DNA of 64,000 bases from Pseudomonadales bacterium (GTDB taxonomy: Bacteria > Pseudomonadota > Gammaproteobacteria > Pseudomonadales > Azotimanducaceae). Below, one piece after another: positions 59,529 to 64,000 of the stretch. The stretch covers positions 186,001 to 250,000 of the forward strand of contig JACKNX010000001.1 in assembly GCA_024234635.1 (NCBI GenBank), written 5' to 3'. Within the stretch, counting starts at the first letter, position 1; every line of letters starts with the position of its first letter. The notes under the pieces were generated by a model, which had not been told where the DNA came from, made no database searches, and saw only the letters and a list, made by a program, of their open reading frames with translations. Made by a program: the position numbers and the translations under genes.

Positions 59529-60147
59529 GTCCTGCCGTCGGTTTTGCCTGACAATTCTGCTGCTGGCCTGCGGCAGCGCACACGCCGTCGGCGACGATCG
59601 TTCCCTGGACGCGGCCAGCGCCAGATCACTGATGACGTCGCTGATCTTCAGGCACAACCATGACACGCCGTTCATTCAGCGCCAGGTGAGTCCGCTGTTC
59701 GCCGGTGTCAGCGAGCAGCACGGGATCCTGCGCATCGAAGGCGACGGCCGCCTGGTCATGCGCATCCTTTCACCCCGCCAGGAGATGCGCGTCATCGAGT
59801 CCGGCACGGTGACCATGACAAGGCGTCGGACGGATGGGCGCCAGTCGACCCTGAGCACGCGACTGGATCCCCGAAGCGAGCCACAGCTCGTGCTGCTGGC
59901 GATCGAGGCGCTGCTGCTCGGCAATCTCGCGTTTCTGGATGAACACTTCCTGCTCGGTGGAACGGCGCAGCCCTCTGGCTGGTCCATCGAACTGCAACCA
60001 CGCGCGGATGCGGGCAGCACGCTGACGCGTATCGTTCTGCTGGGGAGCGACCATCAGTTGCGGCGCCTGCGCGCGGAGTTTGCCGGCGCGCAACGCCAGC
60101 GCTGGCTGGAGATGGATATCGTCGCCGCGTCCGAAGCCCCCTCGTGA
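59521..60147 (+). CDS. LolA-like outer-membrane lipoprotein carrier-type protein
   Basis: 208 residues from ATG 59521, with a signal peptide (FCLTILLLACGSAHA, about 9-23). The mature part has alternating beta strands (ILRIEGDGRLVMRILSPRQ, GWSIELQPRADAGSTLTRIV) as in the LolA/LolB lipid-binding half-barrel. Aryl-polyene loci usually encode such a protein; it probably ferries the lipid-linked pigment across the periplasm after the exporter. It overlaps the upstream acyltransferase and shares its stop with the next start (GTGA). Confidence 0.82.
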   Translation: MNRSCRRFCLTILLLACGSAHAVGDDRSLDAASARSLMTSLIFRHNHDTPFIQRQVSPLFAGVSEQHGILRIEGDGRLVMRILSPRQEMRVIESGTVTMTRRRTDGRQSTLSTRLDPRSEPQLVLLAIEALLLGNLAFLDEHFLLGGTAQPSGWSIELQPRADAGSTLTRIVLLGSDHQLRRLRAEFAGAQRQRWLEMDIVAASEAPS

Positions 60148-62339
60148 CGGAACGCCGGCGCGCGCTGGCGCTGGCGGGTGCCAGCGTCCTCATCCTCGCA
60201 ATTGCCCTCCCGCGTCTGCAGCTGGGCTACGATCTGGGCGCCTTTCTGCCTGCCGCGCGCGATGACGCCCAACGCGTGCTGGTGGAACGTCTCGGCCAGG
60301 GACCCGGCGCACAGCTCCTGTTCGCGGTGCTGCCGAACGTCAGCCACCACGACGCGCTTGCCATTGCGGCACGCCTGCGCGCACGCACCGAGTTCACCCG
60401 CGTCCTTCCTGAGACCTTCTCGCCCGGGATCGACGCCGTTCCCGCCGCGGTATGGGCGCATCGGCTATTGCTGCGCGACCTGCCGGCCGACATCGATGGA
60501 TGGCGGTCTGTATTCGGACAACGCATGGACGACATCGCCTTCGCGGACGACGGGATGCTCCGACTGATCACCGCCGACCCGGCACTCGCCAGCGTGGAGG
60601 TACTGCAGACCGAAGCACAGGACATCGCGGACGGGGAGCTGAAGACAACGGACGGCAGCGTGATCGTTGCGCAGACCCGCAGTCCCGCGTTTGATCTGTC
60701 CGGTCAGGCGGCAGCCAGGGCAGCACTGGAAGCGGAGCTGACCGGCACACCGGATGCCCGTCTCCTGGGCAGCGGCGTCTACGGGTTGCAGCTGCAGGAA
60801 CGGATACGTCACGAAGCCACCCTGTACAGTGTGCTGGCCAGTCTGGTGCTCCTGCTGCTCATCCTCTGGCATTTCCGCTCCCTGGCCGTCACCGCGCTCG
60901 TCGCGTTGCCGCTGGTGGCAGGTGGCGCTGCCGGTCTGCTGGCCCTGACCATTCTGTTCGACGTCGTGCATGGCATCACCCTGGCATTCGGCTTCACGCT
61001 GCTGGGCGTGGTGATCGACTACCCGCTGCACGTCTACACACACCGGCGCGGCAGCGGCAGCCATGGTGCAAGCGGTTTGTGGTCGACACTCTGGACGGGA
61101 GTGCTATCCACCCTGATTGCGTATGCCGCCTTTGCATTCAGTGGCACGAACGGCCTGGCGCAGCTTGGCGTCTTCGGGCTGGTGGGGGTCGCTGGTGGCG
61201 CACTCGCAACACGCTGGCTGGTGCCCCCGCGGCCCGCCGGGGCGCCGGAGCCGGAAGCGGTGTTGCGACCGGCGGGTCTTCGCCACCGTTACTGGCTGGC
61301 CGGATTGGCCCTGAGTCTGCCGGTTCTCCTTACCCGGCCGGTGTTCGACGACAACCTCGCCAGCCTGAGCCCACTGGATGCGGACACGCTGCGGGACGAT
61401 GCACGGCTCCGCCAGTCGCTCGGCGTCGCCGACCTGCGGCACCTGGTGGCGATCCGTCTCGACGATGCGGAAGCGGTTCTGCACGGCACCGAGGTTGTGA
61501 TGCGCCGTCTGGAACAGGCCGGGTTCAATGCCATCAGCGTCAGTACCCTGCTGCCCAGCAGACACACACAGCAACAGCGTCGCGCCGTACTGAAATCGCT
61601 CGTCGCGGGGCAGGTCGTCGAACGCGCCCTGGCACAGACACCGTTTGACATGGCGCAGTTCCAGCCCTTCTTTACCGCACTGGACACAGAGGCCGCATCG
61701 TCCGACACCATCACCTACGACACCGTGACAGCCGATCCGGCACTTGCCGGCATCGTGACAGGACGGTTCTATCCTGCTGACGGTAACTGGGTGAGTCTGA
61801 TCTTCCTGCGCGGCACCGGCAGCACCGAAGCGGTTGGCCCACTCCTGCATGACGTTCCGGGCGCCACTTCCGTGGACCTGGCCGAATCGGCAAGCGCGCT
61901 CGTACGCGTCTACCGCACCCGGTTGCTGGAGGAACTTGGCCTCGCCATCGGACTGATCGTGGTGCTGCTCGTGGCCGCGGGCCGTGGCCGACAACTTGTT
62001 TGGACCCTGGGCACGGTGACGGCAACCGTCTGCCTCGGCGCTGCCTTTGCGGTCGTCGTGCAGAACGGACTGAGTCTGTTCAGCCTCGTGGCCCTGACAC
62101 TGGTGGCCGGGCTCGGCCTCGATTACGCACTCTTCTACGCGCGCCCGCAGAGCGAGACGGCCATGCAGCTGACCACGCGCGCGGTGGGACTGTGCGCATT
62201 TTCCAGTCTGGCCGTGTTCGGCATTCTCTCGTTCTCCGACGTACCCGTGTTGCGGGGCATCGGACTACCCGTGGCTGCCGGCGTCCTGGCGGCCTACGTC
62301 CTGTCGCGGTTCGGCCGTCACACGACCAGCGGCACCTGA
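60144..62339 (+). CDS. MMPL/RND-superfamily exporter
   Basis: 731 residues from GTG 60144. Two transmembrane blocks are separated by large periplasmic loops: helix 1 (ALALAGASVLILAIALPRL), then VLASLVLLLLILWHFRSLAV, VALPLVAGGAAGLLALTILF and a V-V-I-D-Y-P (proton path) segment, and in the second half LGLAIGLIVVLLVAAGRGRQ, LVALTLVAGLGLDYALFYA and LCAFSSLAVFGILSFSD. It resembles the MMPL exporter of xanthomonadin/aryl-polyene clusters and probably moves the lipid-linked pigment across the inner membrane. Its end overlaps the convergent flavoprotein gene by 22 bp. Confidence 0.9.
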   Translation: MTERRRALALAGASVLILAIALPRLQLGYDLGAFLPAARDDAQRVLVERLGQGPGAQLLFAVLPNVSHHDALAIAARLRARTEFTRVLPETFSPGIDAVPAAVWAHRLLLRDLPADIDGWRSVFGQRMDDIAFADDGMLRLITADPALASVEVLQTEAQDIADGELKTTDGSVIVAQTRSPAFDLSGQAAARAALEAELTGTPDARLLGSGVYGLQLQERIRHEATLYSVLASLVLLLLILWHFRSLAVTALVALPLVAGGAAGLLALTILFDVVHGITLAFGFTLLGVVIDYPLHVYTHRRGSGSHGASGLWSTLWTGVLSTLIAYAAFAFSGTNGLAQLGVFGLVGVAGGALATRWLVPPRPAGAPEPEAVLRPAGLRHRYWLAGLALSLPVLLTRPVFDDNLASLSPLDADTLRDDARLRQSLGVADLRHLVAIRLDDAEAVLHGTEVVMRRLEQAGFNAISVSTLLPSRHTQQQRRAVLKSLVAGQVVERALAQTPFDMAQFQPFFTALDTEAASSDTITYDTVTADPALAGIVTGRFYPADGNWVSLIFLRGTGSTEAVGPLLHDVPGATSVDLAESASALVRVYRTRLLEELGLAIGLIVVLLVAAGRGRQLVWTLGTVTATVCLGAAFAVVVQNGLSLFSLVALTLVAGLGLDYALFYARPQSETAMQLTTRAVGLCAFSSLAVFGILSFSDVPVLRGIGLPVAAGVLAAYVLSRFGRHTTSGT

Positions 62340-63883
62340 CCGAACCGGGAGGCCGCCGGCAGCCGGGCGCCGCCCGCAAGTTCCCCGGCCACCGTTTCGA
62401 GCAATGCCGCCATGTCGCCCAGGTAGTTCACCACCGTACGCAGGCCGGTCGCCGCACCGTGGCTGTCCTCCCGCAGCAGCTGCTGTTTCAGCGTGTGGAA
62501 GGAACCGATCTCGTGATGATCGAAGAAGCCGCCCTCGCCACCGCAGCGGCGTTGCCGGCGACTCATATCGCGGAACAGCCGCTGCATGCGTGTATTGAGC
62601 ACCGAGGCGCGCAGCAGCTCGGGATGCGCCTCGGCCATGAAGGCGCCATCCGCATAGCCCTTGCAGAAAAAGAGCTTGGCCAGCGCTCCCCAGTAGTAGG
62701 CGTAATCCCAGACCGTCTTCAGCGCCATCAGGTCGCGATCGCCGAAGCCGCCATACTGGCCGCGGTAGATCGACAGCGTGTTCGCGAAGAAACTGAGGAA
62801 GTACCGCTGAAACGCCGCATAGGTCTCGGCATCCGCGGCGCTGGCGATCAGCTCCGTGATGAAACCATTGGCAAAGGCAATGAAATCGCTGCCGGGTGAG
62901 TAGAACGGGTCTGAAAACACACCTGCGTCACCGGTGAGCATCCAGCCGTCCTCGTGGAACAACTGCCGGCTGCCAACCGCATAGGATTTGAGCACGTGGA
63001 AATCGAGCACGGAGCGATTTTCCAGGGCGGCAGCCACCAGGGGATGTTCCCGACGCAACCAGTCGAGCAGCCCGGCGTGACTGCTTACCTCGTCGAGATC
63101 TACCAGCGTGGGGTCGAACACCAGCCCCACCGAGGTGCAGCCGGACGCCAGGGGAATGAGCCACACCCAGTAGCCAGGACCCGTGAAATGATTTGTTGAC
63201 AGCCGGCGCGACTTGCCATGACAGCGCGCGGCCCACTGCGCATCGTTGCTCCAGCGGTCGATGTCGAGCGCCCCTTCCACCCGCAGCCAGATGGCATGGT
63301 TGCGATGACGCACGGCACGGGACAGACCGGTCTGACTGCGCAGAAACGCCCGGCGCCCCGTGGCGTCCACGAGATAACGCGCCTGGATCGTCGATTCGCC
63401 GGCATCACTGCGAAGCGTTACCAGATGTGTTCGAACGCTTGTCGAAACCGAGCGGATGGTTGTGCCATCCAGCACGCTGACACCGGCCTGACGGTTCAGC
63501 ATCGTGAGGTGGTTCTCCAGCCTGCCACGGTCGATCTGGTAGGTGGGGATGGGCAGCACGCGGCTCACACCGATTTCGTCGTAACACGCCAGATCATCGC
63601 TGATGGGCGTTTCCCCGCGCAGGAACATACGCAGCCCGAATTTGGGCAGGTGCGCCTCGCGGAGGTGCGCCTCCAGGCCAAGCGTTCCTGCCAGGTAGGC
63701 TGAGGCAATTTCCACAGTCGACTCGCCGACCTTGTGAGCCCCCTCCGGAAACGGGTGACGGCGGTGCTCCAGCACCACGATGTCCAGCGATGGCGCCCGC
63801 TGCCGCAATTGCCGCGCCAGTGTCTGTCCGGCAAGCCCGCCGCCAAGGATGCAGACGTCGACACGGTTCAGGACCCCGTTCAC
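62318..63883 (-). CDS. FAD-dependent oxidoreductase, tryptophan-halogenase-like (2)
   Basis: 521 residues from GTG 63883, whose GTGA overlaps the stop of the gene to the right, so I prefer it to TTG 63970. FAD fold: VDVCILGGGLAGQTLARQLR, then KVGESTVEIASAYLAGTLGL, YLVDATGRRAFLRS and GDAGVFSDPFYSPGSDFIAF. GPGYWVWLIPLASG holds W-x-W-x-I-P of flavin halogenases. A tail of about 150 residues continues past the FAD fold. It differs clearly from the protein at 55603, so the cluster has two distinct halogenase-like enzymes, or one may be a polyene-modifying oxidoreductase. Confidence 0.85.
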   Translation of the reverse strand: MNGVLNRVDVCILGGGLAGQTLARQLRQRAPSLDIVVLEHRRHPFPEGAHKVGESTVEIASAYLAGTLGLEAHLREAHLPKFGLRMFLRGETPISDDLACYDEIGVSRVLPIPTYQIDRGRLENHLTMLNRQAGVSVLDGTTIRSVSTSVRTHLVTLRSDAGESTIQARYLVDATGRRAFLRSQTGLSRAVRHRNHAIWLRVEGALDIDRWSNDAQWAARCHGKSRRLSTNHFTGPGYWVWLIPLASGCTSVGLVFDPTLVDLDEVSSHAGLLDWLRREHPLVAAALENRSVLDFHVLKSYAVGSRQLFHEDGWMLTGDAGVFSDPFYSPGSDFIAFANGFITELIASAADAETYAAFQRYFLSFFANTLSIYRGQYGGFGDRDLMALKTVWDYAYYWGALAKLFFCKGYADGAFMAEAHPELLRASVLNTRMQRLFRDMSRRQRRCGGEGGFFDHHEIGSFHTLKQQLLREDSHGAATGLRTVVNYLGDMAALLETVAGELAGGARLPAASRFGQVPLVV

Positions 63884-64000
63884 GATGGTTTGCGCAGAAC
63901 GATGCGCAGCGATGCCGAGGGCGTTGCGGATATCCAGAGCGTACGTTCCCCGGCAAAGCCTGGCCCGCAAACCCGGACCACCGCCTCACACAGCGACAGC
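63880..64000 (-). CDS. Partial gene, C-terminal end only
   Basis: About 39 codons are visible, ending CGPGFAGERTLWISATPSAS, LRIVLRKPS and TGA at 63882-63880. The 4-base overlap with the next start (GTGA) is the main evidence that this is a real gene in the same operon as the halogenase-like protein. Family not recognisable from so short a piece; pigment clusters of this kind have ketosynthases, ketoreductases and dehydratases here. The start is outside the window. Confidence 0.5.
   Translation of the reverse strand, partial: LSLCEAVVRVCGPGFAGERTLWISATPSASLRIVLRKPS

Noticed and set aside
1..64000. Prophage, integrative element or IS element
   Set aside because: No integrase, transposase, tail or conjugation gene was seen, and coding style looks uniform through the window.

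Overview
The window is high-GC, densely coded DNA from a Gammaproteobacterium. The evidence is a complete type IV pilus minor-pilin operon of Pseudomonas type (PilE, FimT/U, PilV, PilW, PilX, PilY1, PilY2), a xanthomonadin/aryl-polyene type pigment locus, a TorF-like porin, and LolA-like and LpxL-like proteins. Two Baeyer-Villiger-type monooxygenases, a carotenoid oxygenase, a luciferase-like oxidoreductase and several NAD(P)-dependent enzymes suggest a metabolically versatile aerobe, perhaps near the Nevskiales, Xanthomonadales or marine oligotrophic groups. That placement is inference. I saw no rRNA, tRNA, CRISPR, transposase, integrase or prophage genes.

Layout. 1-7760 (-): a giant surface protein with repeated DUF11-like modules and OmpA-like domains, cut by the window edge. 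8.2-11.8 kb (-): methyltransferase, FAD-linked oxidase and amidase with 1-base overlaps. 11.9-15.6 kb (+): methyltransferase, GFA-type zinc protein, luciferase-like oxidoreductase, orphan pilin-like protein, Nudix hydrolase. 15.7-22.7 kb: a MoxR-type locus (membrane protein, DUF4129, DUF4350, MoxR, DUF58 on +; RDD and SpoIIM on -). 22.9-32.1 kb: sulfotransferase, sodium:solute symporter with an overlapping small membrane protein, nucleotide kinase-like protein, aspartic protease-like protein, TorF-like porin, membrane protein, GIY-YIG protein, flavin monooxygenase and NYN/LOTUS protein. 32.6-42.0 kb (-): type IV pilus minor-pilin operon. 42.2-48.8 kb: tyrosine phosphatase, a beta-carbonic anhydrase with an in-frame stop, a TetR/carotenoid-oxygenase/oxidoreductase operon, and a HAD phosphatase plus small-molecule kinase pair. 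49.0-54.4 kb: second monooxygenase, dehydrogenase/hydrolase operon, ABC-F protein. 54.6-64.0 kb: chorismatase, two halogenase-like flavoproteins, ACP, AMP ligase, acyltransferase, LolA-like protein and MMPL exporter, which together look like one flank of an aryl-polyene pigment cluster that continues past the right edge.

Non-coding structure is the most unusual part. (i) Five copies of a roughly 120-bp hairpin-rich repeat (R1-R5) fill the spacers between the minor pilin genes. Three run with the operon and two against it, so pilV and fimT are each bracketed by both direct and inverted copies, and R1 and R2 supply the start codon and leader of PilW and PilV. (ii) A 140-165 bp element able to form five successive hairpins occurs three times, each time just 3' of a gene and in that gene's orientation. 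(iii) A 22-bp REP-like sequence occurs three times. (iv) A further hairpin element occurs twice, with a covarying base pair. (v) Two near-perfect palindromes look like operators, one upstream of the TetR operon and one upstream of the dehydrogenase/hydrolase operon.

Single-gene oddities are a TGA at codon 25 of the carbonic anhydrase followed directly by a possible TTG restart, an alpha/beta hydrolase with Ala in place of its nucleophile Ser, and a PilY1 with an unusually long N-terminal Ig/cadherin-like region.
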